Positions 9,457 through 17,483 of a stretch of 64,000 bases of DNA are shown piece by piece. Each line of letters begins with the position of its first letter. Position 1 is the stretch's first letter. The stretch is from Oceanobacillus chungangensis (lineage in GTDB: Bacteria; Bacillota; Bacilli; Bacillales; Amphibacillaceae). Below the pieces are notes generated by a model. The model made no database searches. It was not told the origin of the DNA and saw only the letters and a list, made by a program, of their open reading frames with translations. The stretch is from positions 434,001-498,000 of the forward strand of contig NZ_PIOD01000005.1 in NCBI RefSeq assembly GCF_003369565.1, given 5' to 3'. Both the position numbers and the translations under genes were made by a program.

Positions 9457-9476
9457 AACAAAAGGGGGAAGATGTA

Positions 9477-10790
9477 GTGAAGAAGAAAATATTTGGACTT
9501 TTTATATTCGTTGTACTAGCGCTATTTATCGCAGCTTGTAGTTCGGAGTCATCTGGAGATGCAGATGGGAAAACGGATGATGCAGGGAAGGATAATAGCG
9601 AAGGCGGTTCAGATTCAAAAGGGGAAGTGGAAATCTTCAGCTGGTGGACAGGTGCTGGGGAAGAGGATGGCCTACTCGCATTGATTGAATTATTCGAGGA
9701 GAAGAATCCAGATATTGCAATTGATAATGCAGCAGTATCAGGTGGTGCTGGAACAAACGCGAAAGCAGTTCTAGCGACAAGAATGCAAGGGAATGATCCA
9801 CCGTCAACATTCCAGGTTCATGGTGGTGAAGAGCTGAATAAGAGCTGGGTTGCCGCGGATAAGATGGAGCCTTTGAACGATTTTTATGAAGAAAATGAAT
9901 GGATGGATAAGTTCCCAGAGGAGTTAATTGATCTTGTAAGCAGTGACGGCAATATTTATTCGATACCAGTAAATATTCACCGAGGAAATGTTTTCTTCTA
10001 TAATATTCAAGTGTTTGAGGATAATGGAATCGAGGTACCAACGACGATGGATGAATTCTTCGCTGCTGCTGATAAGTTACAGGAAGCGGGAACTATTCCA
10101 GTTGCTCTTGGGGATAAAGAGTCATGGACAGCGACACAAATTTTTGAAAATGTGTTATTAGGAAAATTAGGTCCGGATGATTATAAGAAGCTATTTGCTG
10201 GCGAAATTGGCTTTGATGATCCACGAGTTGCAGAAGCGGCAGAGCAATTCGGCAAAATCCTCGACTATGTAAATGAGGACCATGCTTCTCGTAACTGGCA
10301 GGATTCAGCACAGCTTGTTGCAAATGGCGAAGCAGCGATGCTGAACATGGGAGACTGGGCAAAAGGATATTTTGCTAATGACTTAGATTTGGAAACGAAT
10401 GTAGACTTCGGTTACTTTGCATTCCCAGATACAGATGGTGAATTCCAAGTTATTACCGATACATTTGGCTTACCAAAAGGAGTCGATAATCCGGATGATG
10501 TGAAGGAGTTCCTAAAAGTGCTTGCTTCTGTAGAGGGCCAGGATGCATTTAATCCATTGAAAGGTTCTATCCCTGCACGAATCGATGCAGACCCGGAAAA
10601 ATATGATCAGTACGGGAAGGATACAATGGAAGATTTCAAGAATTCGAGATTAGTGCCGAGCCTTGCACACGGTTCTGCAGCATCGGAAGGATTTTTAACG
10701 AAAGCGAATCAGGCAGTCAATATTTTCGTGACGCAACGAGACGTAGATAATTTCATTCAAGCATTGGTAAGTGCAGCACCAGAAATGTAG
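9477..10790 (+). CDS. Sugar-binding lipoprotein of ABC transporter
   Basis: Translation most likely starts at the GTG at 9477, after AAGGGGG, giving 437 residues. The N-terminus 'KKKIFGLFIFVVLALFIAACSS' (split as signal h-region and LFIAAC lipobox) is a lipoprotein signal, followed by an acidic Ser/Gly/Asp linker. The mature domain opens 'EVEIFSWWTGAGEEDGL', typical of family-1 binding proteins of the glucose/mannose (GtsA-like) group. It is the first gene behind the cre-bearing promoter and precedes two permeases. The downstream ROK kinase and mannose-6-phosphate isomerase suggest a hexose or mannose-containing ligand; this is inference. Confidence 0.88.
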   Translation: MKKKIFGLFIFVVLALFIAACSSESSGDADGKTDDAGKDNSEGGSDSKGEVEIFSWWTGAGEEDGLLALIELFEEKNPDIAIDNAAVSGGAGTNAKAVLATRMQGNDPPSTFQVHGGEELNKSWVAADKMEPLNDFYEENEWMDKFPEELIDLVSSDGNIYSIPVNIHRGNVFFYNIQVFEDNGIEVPTTMDEFFAAADKLQEAGTIPVALGDKESWTATQIFENVLLGKLGPDDYKKLFAGEIGFDDPRVAEAAEQFGKILDYVNEDHASRNWQDSAQLVANGEAAMLNMGDWAKGYFANDLDLETNVDFGYFAFPDTDGEFQVITDTFGLPKGVDNPDDVKEFLKVLASVEGQDAFNPLKGSIPARIDADPEKYDQYGKDTMEDFKNSRLVPSLAHGSAASEGFLTKANQAVNIFVTQRDVDNFIQALVSAAPEM

Positions 10791-10800
10791 GGCTTTAGGA

Positions 10801-10830
10801 AATAGGCTGCCTCATGTCAGGCAGCCTATT
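10801..10830 (+). terminator. Intercistronic stem-loop after sugar-binding protein gene
   Basis: A perfect 12-bp inverted repeat (AATAGGCTGCCT / AGGCAGCCTATT) with a 6-nt loop lies 10 bp after the stop. No clear T-tract follows, so it more likely stabilises the upstream mRNA or partly attenuates, giving more binding protein than permease. Confidence 0.65.
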
Positions 10831-10865
10831 CATATTATGGATGTACCTCAGATGGAGGGATTACG

Positions 10866-11804
10866 ATGGCGAGTGACGTACAGTTAAAAACAAAACGAAA
10901 AATTTCCAAGGATCAGTGGACAGCAATTGCATTCCTGATTCCATCGATTATCTTAATTATCGTATTTGTATATGGATTTATTGGCTGGACAGGATATGTT
11001 TCCTTAAGTAATTATAATTCCCTTATTCCAGACTTTTCTTTTGCAGGATTGAAAAACTATCTTTACCTATTTCAGGATTTCCGTTTCCAAGCGGATTTAC
11101 GAAACACACTATTTTTCACAATATTATTCATTGGCGCTGTCATTGTGATCGGCATGGGCCTAGCGATTTTAATTGATCAAAAGCTCAAAGGCGAAAGCAT
11201 TTTCCGAAATATTTTCTTATTCCCGATGGCACTATCGTTTGTTGTAACAGGGGTCGTCTGGCAGTGGCTGTTAAATCCGTCAACAGGATTTAATCAGTTC
11301 TTAAGTGTTTTTGGCATTCAGCCGAAATGGTATACCGACACAAACATCCTTGCAGGCTTTGAATGGGGAAGCATCGAATTCGGCTTGCCAGTTGCAATTA
11401 TTTCCGTAGTTATCGCAGCGGTTTGGCAGATGACTGGCTTCTCGTTAGCGATGTATTTAGCTGGACTCAGAGGAATTCCCGATGAATTAAGGGAAGCGGC
11501 TCGAATGGATGGAGCAACTGAATTTCAGGTGTACTGGAAGGTCGTACTTCCTATGCTCGCGCCGATTACGATAAGTGTCATCATTATTATGGCACATATT
11601 TCACTTAAAATATTTGATTTAATCTATGCGATGACAGGTTCCGGGGCAAACTTTGTTACCGACGTTCCCGGCGTGTATATGTTTGAAACGACGTTTAGAG
11701 GAAACTATTACGCAAACGGTGCTGCAATCGCGATTATTATGCTGCTCCTTGTTGCAGTATTTATTGTTCCATATTTATGGAGCAGTCGAAAGGGTGATCA
11801 ATAA
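10866..11804 (+). CDS. Sugar ABC transporter permease, MalF/UgpA type
   Basis: A 312-residue, six-helix permease with an N-terminal cytoplasmic basic tail and a first helix at about residues 20-40. The ATPase-docking EAA loop is 'DELREAARMDGATEFQVYWK' near residues 209-228. Its stop overlaps the start of the MalG-type partner (TAATG), implying coupled translation and stoichiometric assembly. It belongs to the importer operon that follows the three-component sensor. Confidence 0.92.
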   Translation: MASDVQLKTKRKISKDQWTAIAFLIPSIILIIVFVYGFIGWTGYVSLSNYNSLIPDFSFAGLKNYLYLFQDFRFQADLRNTLFFTILFIGAVIVIGMGLAILIDQKLKGESIFRNIFLFPMALSFVVTGVVWQWLLNPSTGFNQFLSVFGIQPKWYTDTNILAGFEWGSIEFGLPVAIISVVIAAVWQMTGFSLAMYLAGLRGIPDELREAARMDGATEFQVYWKVVLPMLAPITISVIIIMAHISLKIFDLIYAMTGSGANFVTDVPGVYMFETTFRGNYYANGAAIAIIMLLLVAVFIVPYLWSSRKGDQ

Positions 11805-12625
11805 TGGCGTCATTTCCAATTGGGAAGTTCATCAAATACTTTATTTTAATCTTATTTGCGGTCCTCTTCATCATGCCGATTTACGTCATTATTGTCACAA
11901 GTATTAAGCCGCTTGACGAGGTGTCGCTGGAAAATATGTGGGCATTACCATCGACAATCGATTTTAGCTCGTACTCAGAGGCATTTGCGAAACTCGCACC
12001 GAATTTTCTTAATAGCATTTATTTGGTCGTCCCAGCAACAATTTTATCTGCATTATTAGGGGCGATGAATGGCTATGTCTTGTCGAAATGGCGTTTCAGA
12101 GGGGCTAACACGCTGTTTCTCTTTATCTTATTTGGTATGTTTATTCCGTATCAAAGTATTCTAATCCCATTGATTCAGTTTTTACGTAATATTGAAATGT
12201 ACAATACGATTCCAGGCTTAATTCTCGTTCATGTCGTTTACGGGTTGCCAATCACAACGTTGATGTTCCGGAATTTTTATGCAAATATCCCCGATGAAAT
12301 GATTGAAGCAGCTAAAATAGATGGTGCGAATTTTCTCGCGATATTTAGGCATCTGATTGTTCCATTATCGATTACTGGTTTTGTTGTCGTCGCTATCTGG
12401 CAGTTTACGAACATATGGAATGAGTTTCTATTCGCCGTGACGATCACAACGTCCGATAACCAACCAATTATGGTAGCATTACAAAATCTATCCGGAAGCC
12501 AGATTGTCCAATGGAATGTGCAAATGGCAGGAGCCATGCTCGCAGCCTTGCCAACGATGCTTGTTTATATTTTCTTAGGGAAGTATTTTGTGAGGGGATT
12601 GTTGGCTGGGTCTGTGAAGGGCTAG
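11804..12625 (+). CDS. Sugar ABC transporter permease, MalG type
   Basis: A 273-residue permease with six hydrophobic helices; the EAA loop is 'DEMIEAAKIDGANFLAIFRH' near residues 163-182 and the tail 'VRGLLAGSVKG' is typical of this family. It starts within the TAATG shared with the upstream permease. It completes the second sugar importer; no ATP-binding subunit gene lies in the operon. Confidence 0.92.
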   Translation: MASFPIGKFIKYFILILFAVLFIMPIYVIIVTSIKPLDEVSLENMWALPSTIDFSSYSEAFAKLAPNFLNSIYLVVPATILSALLGAMNGYVLSKWRFRGANTLFLFILFGMFIPYQSILIPLIQFLRNIEMYNTIPGLILVHVVYGLPITTLMFRNFYANIPDEMIEAAKIDGANFLAIFRHLIVPLSITGFVVVAIWQFTNIWNEFLFAVTITTSDNQPIMVALQNLSGSQIVQWNVQMAGAMLAALPTMLVYIFLGKYFVRGLLAGSVKG

Positions 12626-12693
12626 GATTCTGTGGTGTGTGTGCTCTCCAGTAAATCTAGTCATTTAAAGTCCAAAATTGATAATAGTTTACT

Positions 12694-12733
12694 AGGAAGG
12701 GAAACTTGCAAATGTTTACAAGCTTTCCTTTCT
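12694..12733 (+). terminator. Weak hairpin upstream of sugar kinase gene
   Basis: The stretch AAGGGAAACTTG can pair with CAAGCTTTCCTT across a loop of about 10 nt, with one bulged C. It lies between the permease stop and the ROK kinase start. There is no proper T-tract, so it may only attenuate read-through into the kinase. Confidence 0.3.
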
Positions 12734-12762
12734 AAAGAATATAAACATAAGGGGGCACGCAT

Positions 12763-13617
12763 ATGTTAATTGGTGGAATTGAAGCTGGCGGCACGAAGTT
12801 TGTATGTGCTGTAGGCGATGAATCAGGGGAAATATTCGATAAGGTAATTTTCCCGAATAAGGATCCAGATGATACACTTTCGGAAGCAAAGCAGTTTTTT
12901 GATAAATATTCGATTGAGGCGCTTGGGGTAGGTTCGTTTGGACCTGTTGATTTGGATAAACAGAGCGGTACCTATGGCCAGGTATTACATACTCCTAAGG
13001 TGAAGTGGCGGAATTTTCCTTTACTATCAAGGCTTCAGAATGAATATTCGATTCCAGTTTATTTGGATACGGATGTCAATGCAGCTTGTCTTGGTGAGTA
13101 CAAATATGGCGCAGGTCGCAATGTGAATAGCTGCCTTTATATTACGGTGGGCACAGGAATTGGGGCAGGGCTCGTACAAAATGGAAAGCTATTCCAAGGT
13201 AAAAACCATTCAGAAATGGGACATATTTTTGTTCAGAAGCATGTGGATGATTCTTTTGCAGGAAGTTGTCCAAGTCACGGTGCTTGTATTGAGGGTCTCG
13301 TTTCCGGTCCGGCAATCGAACAGCGCTACGGGAAAAAGGGGATAGAGCTTATAGATAATAAAGCGGTATGGGAACTGGCAGCCTATTATCTAGCACAAGC
13401 AATTGTGAATTACTATGTGATTCTATCACCGGAGAAAATTATCCTCGGTGGCGGAGTGATGAAGCAGGAGAAGCTGTATCCGATGATCCGCGAGGAATTT
13501 ACAAAGCAAATGAATGGCTATTTGAAGATTGACAATGTAGATGATTTAATTGTCGCCCCTGAGCTCGATGACGAACAGGGCGTGAAGGGTGCTATTTTAT
13601 TGGCGGTGAATGATTAG
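12763..13617 (+). CDS. ROK-family sugar kinase (fructokinase/mannokinase-like)
   Basis: A 284-residue protein beginning 'MLIGGIEAGGTKFVCAVG', the ROK phosphate-binding motif. 'GPVDLD' and 'DTDVNAACLGEYKYGAG' line the sugar site with the catalytic Asp near residue 106. A zinc site is visible as 'GHIFVQKH' near residues 152-160 and 'SCPSHGACIEG' near 169-179. The closest characterised group is ScrK/GmuE, bacterial fructokinases that can also phosphorylate mannose. The AAGGGGG ribosome binding site precedes the ATG. It follows an ABC importer, which delivers unphosphorylated sugar, and faces a mannose-6-phosphate isomerase gene, so mannose or fructose feeding into fructose-6-phosphate is plausible. 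Confidence 0.85.
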   Translation: MLIGGIEAGGTKFVCAVGDESGEIFDKVIFPNKDPDDTLSEAKQFFDKYSIEALGVGSFGPVDLDKQSGTYGQVLHTPKVKWRNFPLLSRLQNEYSIPVYLDTDVNAACLGEYKYGAGRNVNSCLYITVGTGIGAGLVQNGKLFQGKNHSEMGHIFVQKHVDDSFAGSCPSHGACIEGLVSGPAIEQRYGKKGIELIDNKAVWELAAYYLAQAIVNYYVILSPEKIILGGGVMKQEKLYPMIREEFTKQMNGYLKIDNVDDLIVAPELDDEQGVKGAILLAVND

Positions 13618-13636
13618 CAATTTATTTACCCAAACT

Positions 13637-13684
13637 GCGGAAAGGATCCTATTAAATATCTGTTTAAAAGGATCCGACTCCGCC
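13637..13684. terminator. Inverted repeat between convergent kinase and isomerase genes
   Basis: GCGGA..GGATCC (13637-13649) can pair with GGATCC..TCCGC (13670-13683), with a small internal loop. Lying between the two convergent stops, it could terminate both transcripts. T-tracts are weak, so confidence is moderate. Confidence 0.4.
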
Positions 13685-13691
13685 TATATTA

Positions 13692-14648
13692 TCAAACGGT
13701 AGAAACTACAAATTCAGCTTCACCAGAAAGCTCATATTTATCTATAGTATGAGGCAAGATGAAATTACTTCCCTTTTTAATAGCAAAAGATTTTTCGTTA
13801 ACCGTGATGACCGCATTTCCCGCAATTACACTTACTTGCAAGAAATCTTTATCTAACTCTAGTGAAACGTTTCCATTCAAATGCCAATGGTCAACGGTGA
13901 AGTACTTTTCCTCTACCAATCTCTTGAACTTTAAATCTCCGACTGTTCCCCTGCTTTGATTGAATGCAACAGCTTGGTATGGGACCGTTGTCACCATTTT
14001 CGCGCGCTCTAAATGTAATTCTCGATTAACACCATTAGCATCGGTCCGGTCATAATCGTAAACACGGTAGGTTATGTCGGAATTTTGCTGCGTTTCCAGA
14101 ATTACAATTCCTTTGCCAATCGCATGAATCGTCCCACTTGGAACATAGAAAAAATCTCCAGCACTGACTTTGACTCGATTTAATAGAGTCCCCCATTCGC
14201 CATTGTCGATCAATTGTTCCAGCTCCGCGCGGGAATTGGCATGGTGACCTAAGATAATTTCTGCATCAGGCTCCGCGCTTAAGATGTACCAGCATTCCGT
14301 CTTACCGAATGGGATCGCTTCCATTTTTCGAGCAAATTCGTCATCTGGATGGACTTGAACGGACAAATCATCCACAGCATCTATTATTTTTATTAATAAT
14401 GGATATTCCTCCTTGTTACCTGCTTCTTTATTAAAAAGTTCTCCATAATTCTGCCAAACATCAGCCAAGGTTTTCCCCTTTAAAGGTCCATTCATAATGA
14501 CGCTTGGTCCATGTGGATGTGCTGAAATTACCCAAGCTTCCCCAGTCTTTTCAAATGGGATATCGTAGTTATATTCCTTCTTTAACTTTTGTCCACCCCA
14601 AATTCGTTCTTGGAAGACAGGTTGTAAAAAGATAGGTTCACTGTACAT
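13692..14648 (-). CDS. manA: Mannose-6-phosphate isomerase, class I
   Basis: A 318-residue cupin enzyme that interconverts mannose-6-phosphate and fructose-6-phosphate. The start 'MYSEPIFLQPVFQERIWGG' is the Bacillus ManA type. Zinc ligands are visible in 'LSVQVHPDDEFA' and a downstream 'IHAIGKG' segment. The C-terminal beta domain is complete, and the length matches Bacillus ManA (about 315). A GGAGGAG site precedes the ATG at 14648. It is convergent with the ROK kinase; together they would channel mannose into glycolysis. Confidence 0.93.
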   Translation of the reverse strand: MYSEPIFLQPVFQERIWGGQKLKKEYNYDIPFEKTGEAWVISAHPHGPSVIMNGPLKGKTLADVWQNYGELFNKEAGNKEEYPLLIKIIDAVDDLSVQVHPDDEFARKMEAIPFGKTECWYILSAEPDAEIILGHHANSRAELEQLIDNGEWGTLLNRVKVSAGDFFYVPSGTIHAIGKGIVILETQQNSDITYRVYDYDRTDANGVNRELHLERAKMVTTVPYQAVAFNQSRGTVGDLKFKRLVEEKYFTVDHWHLNGNVSLELDKDFLQVSVIAGNAVITVNEKSFAIKKGSNFILPHTIDKYELSGEAEFVVSTV

Positions 14649-14733
14649 TTTACTCCTCCATTCCTTTTGACATTAAGTTATGTATAATACTATTCTATCA
14701 CTTCTTACATAAAGGGAAAAGAGCCTAAATGCT

Positions 14734-14767
14734 ATCATTCGACAAAACACGGGGAGTGACAGGCACT
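14734..14767. repeat. Dispersed repeat type D (copy next to type B array)
   Basis: The sequence ATCATTCGACAAAACACGGG continues into GAGTGACAGGCAC. A second, diverged copy is at 15864-15893 and a partial copy at 4466-4484. All three copies lie within about 40 bp of a GAGC-core array. Function unknown. Confidence 0.55.
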
Positions 14768-14784
14768 CTCTAAACGTCCTAATC

Positions 14785-14872
14785 GAGCGGCATACGCTTG
14801 GAATCGAGCGACGCACGTCCAAAAACGAGCGTCAATCATCGAAATCGAGCGACGCCCGTCCAAAATCGAGCG
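14785..14872. repeat. 21-bp periodic ATCGAGCG array (type B)
   Basis: GAGC cores occur at 14785, 14806, 14827, 14847 and 14868, spaced 21, 21, 20 and 21 bp. The unit consensus is AATCGAGCGACGCACGTCCA with variable second half. The array sits in the divergent gap between the isomerase and SDR genes, just upstream of the SDR promoter. A similar single unit (AATCGAGCGACAGTCCA) occurs at 5449-5465, also in a divergent gap. The period equals that of the type A arrays although the consensus differs. Confidence 0.75.
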
Positions 14873-14896
14873 GCAGGCCCTTCAGCCGCCATTCTC

Positions 14897-14942
14897 TTGA
14901 CAACGGCTCCACAAACCAATACTATAATTGTAATCGTTTACA
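14897..14942 (+). promoter_or_regulatory. SDR gene promoter with cre-like operator
   Basis: TTGACA (14897-14902) and TATAAT (14923-14928) are separated by 20 bp, longer than the ideal 17. TGTAATCGTTTACA at 14929-14942 directly follows the -10 and matches every fixed position of the cre consensus. It is nearly identical to the operator at 15962-15975, so the two genes may answer to one LacI-family regulator or to CcpA. Confidence 0.6.
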
Positions 14943-14953
14943 ATCAAAGGAAG

Positions 14954-15718
14954 GTGTTCAAAATTAGCCAACTATTAAATCAAGCAGCAATAGTCACTGG
15001 AGTAAGCCATCATAAAGGCATTGGCGCTGCAATTTGCCGAAAACTAGCATCAGAGGGTGTGAATATCTTTTTCACATATTGGCAGGCTGACCCAAATTGG
15101 CCGGTACAATTTCAGAAAGAATTAGTTGCGTTAGGGGTTCAATCCAAGTATTTGGAAATTGACTTATCTGATCCAGACTCCCCTATGAAAATACTAGATG
15201 CTGCAGAATCTCAATTAGGACAGCCGACAATATTAATAAATAATGCCGCACATTCGCTAAGTGATGGCTATATGAATCTAGATGCTAAGCTGCTAGACGA
15301 TCATTATGCAGTAAATATGAGGGCAACGATTCTACTTAGCGTTGAATTTGCAAAACGATTCAAGAAATCAGATAAGGTTTCGGGCAGAATTATTAATTTG
15401 ACATCTGGACAGGCGCAAGGCCCGATGATTGGAGAATTAGCCTATGTTGCTACAAAGGGTGCTATTTCTGCATTCACACTATCATTATCTGCAGAGCTCG
15501 CACCGCTCGGGATTACGGTTAATGCAGTGAATCCGGGACCGACTGATTCGGGATGGATGTCTGAGGAAATCAAGCAAGCGTTATTGCCGAGATTTTTAAT
15601 GGGACGAATCGGTGTTCCAGATGATGCCGCACGACTCGTTGCATTTTTAGCAAGTAGTGAGGCTCAATGGATTACTGGACAAGTGATAAATTCAGAAGGT
15701 GGGTTTCTGAGAAGATAA
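14954..15718 (+). CDS. Short-chain dehydrogenase/reductase (SDR) family protein
   Basis: A classical SDR of about 254 residues: the cofactor motif is 'AIVTGVSHHKGIGAAIC', then 'LINNAAHS', the catalytic Ser in 'LTSGQAQG' and 'YVATKGA' carrying the Tyr-x3-Lys pair. The C-terminal 'NSEGGFLRR' is usual for 3-oxoacyl-ACP-reductase-like SDRs. An in-frame ATG at 14798 lies inside the repeat array and is rejected. The most plausible start is the GTG at 14954, though the AAAGG site is only 3-4 bp away; an ATT at 14963 with better spacing is an alternative. The shared operator with the next operon hints at carbohydrate oxidation, not fatty-acid synthesis. Confidence 0.8.
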   Translation: MFKISQLLNQAAIVTGVSHHKGIGAAICRKLASEGVNIFFTYWQADPNWPVQFQKELVALGVQSKYLEIDLSDPDSPMKILDAAESQLGQPTILINNAAHSLSDGYMNLDAKLLDDHYAVNMRATILLSVEFAKRFKKSDKVSGRIINLTSGQAQGPMIGELAYVATKGAISAFTLSLSAELAPLGITVNAVNPGPTDSGWMSEEIKQALLPRFLMGRIGVPDDAARLVAFLASSEAQWITGQVINSEGGFLRR

Positions 15719-15730
15719 GGTGCAGGGAGT

Positions 15731-15838
15731 GCTCCGAGAATGTCTCTGGCAGCTCTATTTTTAGGAAGAGAGCTCCATCCGAGGCATTGAGAGCTCCATA
15801 TCTAGGGTGAGAGCTCCACTCAAGGCACTAAGCGCTCC
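15731..15838. repeat. 20-21 bp periodic GCTCC array (type A, copy 2)
   Basis: GCTC cores occur at 15731, 15752, 15772, 15793, 15813 and 15834, an alternating 21/20-bp spacing. Most units read GAGCTCCA plus variable bases; the last reads AGCGCTCCA. The array lies directly after the SDR stop and before the importer promoter, a tandem gap. Confidence 0.8.
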
Positions 15839-15863
15839 ACTCCAAGACCATTCGCACAACGAC

Positions 15864-15893
15864 ATCATTCGATAAAAAACAGGAAGTAACAGA
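15864..15893. repeat. Dispersed repeat type D (diverged copy)
   Basis: ATCATTCGATAAAAAACAGG followed by AAGTAACAG resembles the copy at 14734-14767 and lies about 25 bp after a type A array. Confidence 0.45.
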
Positions 15894-15922
15894 GATTTAT
15901 AAAACTGAATATTTTAATTGTA

Positions 15923-15975
15923 TTGACAACAATTATATTTATCGTATAATAAAATAGAAAATGTAATCGTTTTCA
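15923..15975 (+). promoter_or_regulatory. Sigma-A promoter and cre-like operator of second importer operon
   Basis: TTGACA (15923-15928) and TATAAT (15945-15950) with a 16-bp spacer form a near-consensus promoter. TGTAATCGTTTTCA (15962-15975) lies over the expected start region and matches the cre consensus at all fixed positions. Repression by CcpA or a specific LacI-type regulator is expected. Confidence 0.75.
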
Positions 15976-16026
15976 TATTTTCATAGAACAGGAAAATGAA
16001 CACGATATGACAAAGGGGGCAATGAA

Positions 16027-17382
16027 ATGAAGTTGTGGAGAAATGCACTGTGTAGTTTATTTTTAATTGCTTTGGCACTATTTTTAGTTGCATGTTCGAG
16101 TGATAGTCCATCATCAACAGAGGAAGATAAGAAGGATGATACAGACACGGCAGCAGAAGAGCAAGGTAGCACTTCAGATGAAGCGACAGATGAAGGGGAA
16201 GAGAAGGAGCAGGTTACAATCGTCTATGCACGTGGTGTGGATACTACTCCCGGGACGGACATGGTGATTGAAGCATTTGAGAAGAAATTTCCACATATTA
16301 AAATAGAATCTCGTGAAATGCCAGCAGATACAGGGCAATCTCATGATCAATATGTAACTGCCTTTAGTTCACAAAGTACGGAAATTGATGTGTTTAACGC
16401 AGATGTTATTTGGCCGGCGGAGTTTGCACAAGCAAACTATGCATTAGAGCTAGATCGTCTCATTGAACGAGACGGGATTGATATGGATGCATATTTCCCG
16501 GGCACAGTTGCTGCTGCTAATTTTAATGGGAAGCAGTGGGCAATGCCGCAATATACAGACGCAGGTGTGTTCTATTATCGGACAGATATTATAGAAGAGC
16601 CGCCAACGACATGGGACGAATTAATTGAACAGGCGAACGCCTTGAAAGGGCAAGAGGGCACAGAGTTTGGGTATATTATGCAGGCCGCACAGTATGAAGG
16701 GCTAATTACGAATGCGATTGAATTCATCGCTTCATATGGTGGACAAGTAATCGACGAAGAGAATAATGTCGTTGTTGACAGTCCTGAGACGGTGAAGGCA
16801 ATTGAAAAAATGAAGGAAGTTGTTGGATCGGACTTCGTTCCAGGAAATATCCTTAATTTCCAAGAGATTGATACGGAAAATGCATTTATAGAAGGTAAAT
16901 CTGTGTTTGCACGTAACTGGCCATATATGCAGTCTTCTTCCAATGATGAGGAAAAATCAAAAATTGCAGGAAAAGTTGCTATGACAACACTTCCAGCTGG
17001 GGATGCAGGGAATGCAGCTGCACTTGGTGGCTGGATGACGATGATTAATCGTTATTCTGAGCATCCAGAAGAAGCTTGGGAATTTGTTAAATTTATTTCT
17101 GGCGAAGAAGGGCAAAAAATCACTGCGGTAAACGGTGGACGTGCGCCAACATTGAAGGCACTTTATGATGATCAAGAAGTAAAAGATGCGAGTGAGTTAT
17201 TCGCAAACCCAGATTTTATTGCTGTATTGGACAGTGCAGTATCACGACCAGTATCACCAATTTATCCGGAAGTTTCTGATATTATGCAAATTGAAATTTC
17301 AAAAGTACTGACTGGTGACCAATCAGCGCAAGAAGCAGCAACTAATATGCAAACGAAAATTGAAGCAGCAATGAATGAATAA
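16027..17382 (+). CDS. Sugar-binding lipoprotein, ThuE/LpqY-like
   Basis: A 451-residue lipoprotein with basic N-terminus, hydrophobic segment and lipobox 'FLVAC' (Cys near residue 23), then an acidic Ser/Thr/Glu linker. The binding domain starts 'QVTIVYARGVDTTPGTD' and contains 'NADVIWPAEFAQANYALELD' style hinge sequence found in disaccharide-binding (trehalose/maltose) proteins. AAAGGGGG precedes the ATG. The two permeases follow after a terminator-like hairpin. Ligand identity is an inference; a disaccharide is likely. Confidence 0.88.
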   Translation: MKLWRNALCSLFLIALALFLVACSSDSPSSTEEDKKDDTDTAAEEQGSTSDEATDEGEEKEQVTIVYARGVDTTPGTDMVIEAFEKKFPHIKIESREMPADTGQSHDQYVTAFSSQSTEIDVFNADVIWPAEFAQANYALELDRLIERDGIDMDAYFPGTVAAANFNGKQWAMPQYTDAGVFYYRTDIIEEPPTTWDELIEQANALKGQEGTEFGYIMQAAQYEGLITNAIEFIASYGGQVIDEENNVVVDSPETVKAIEKMKEVVGSDFVPGNILNFQEIDTENAFIEGKSVFARNWPYMQSSSNDEEKSKIAGKVAMTTLPAGDAGNAAALGGWMTMINRYSEHPEEAWEFVKFISGEEGQKITAVNGGRAPTLKALYDDQEVKDASELFANPDFIAVLDSAVSRPVSPIYPEVSDIMQIEISKVLTGDQSAQEAATNMQTKIEAAMNE

Positions 17383-17407
17383 TTGGTTGAAACATAGTTT
17401 GTGAGGA

Positions 17408-17438
17408 CAAGATGGGTGAGAACTCCCATCTTGTTTTT
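17408..17438 (+). terminator. Intrinsic terminator/attenuator after binding-protein gene
   Basis: A 9-bp stem (CAAGATGGG / CCCATCTTG) with an 8-nt loop is followed directly by TTTTT at 17434-17438. Lying between binding protein and permeases, it would lower downstream expression without stopping it. Confidence 0.75.
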
Positions 17439-17483
17439 CCTTAAAAATATTTCCCAGTACATAAACGCAAGAGGGGTGTAAAG

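Noticed and set aside
9637-10362. Reverse-strand frames of 134 and 89 codons inside the sugar-binding lipoprotein gene
   Set aside because: Codon shadows of a well-supported plus-strand gene, with no ribosome binding site.
14798-14953. N-terminal extension of the SDR protein
   Set aside because: It is translated repeat array DNA (type B) and runs through the promoter and operator; the true start must be at or after 14954.
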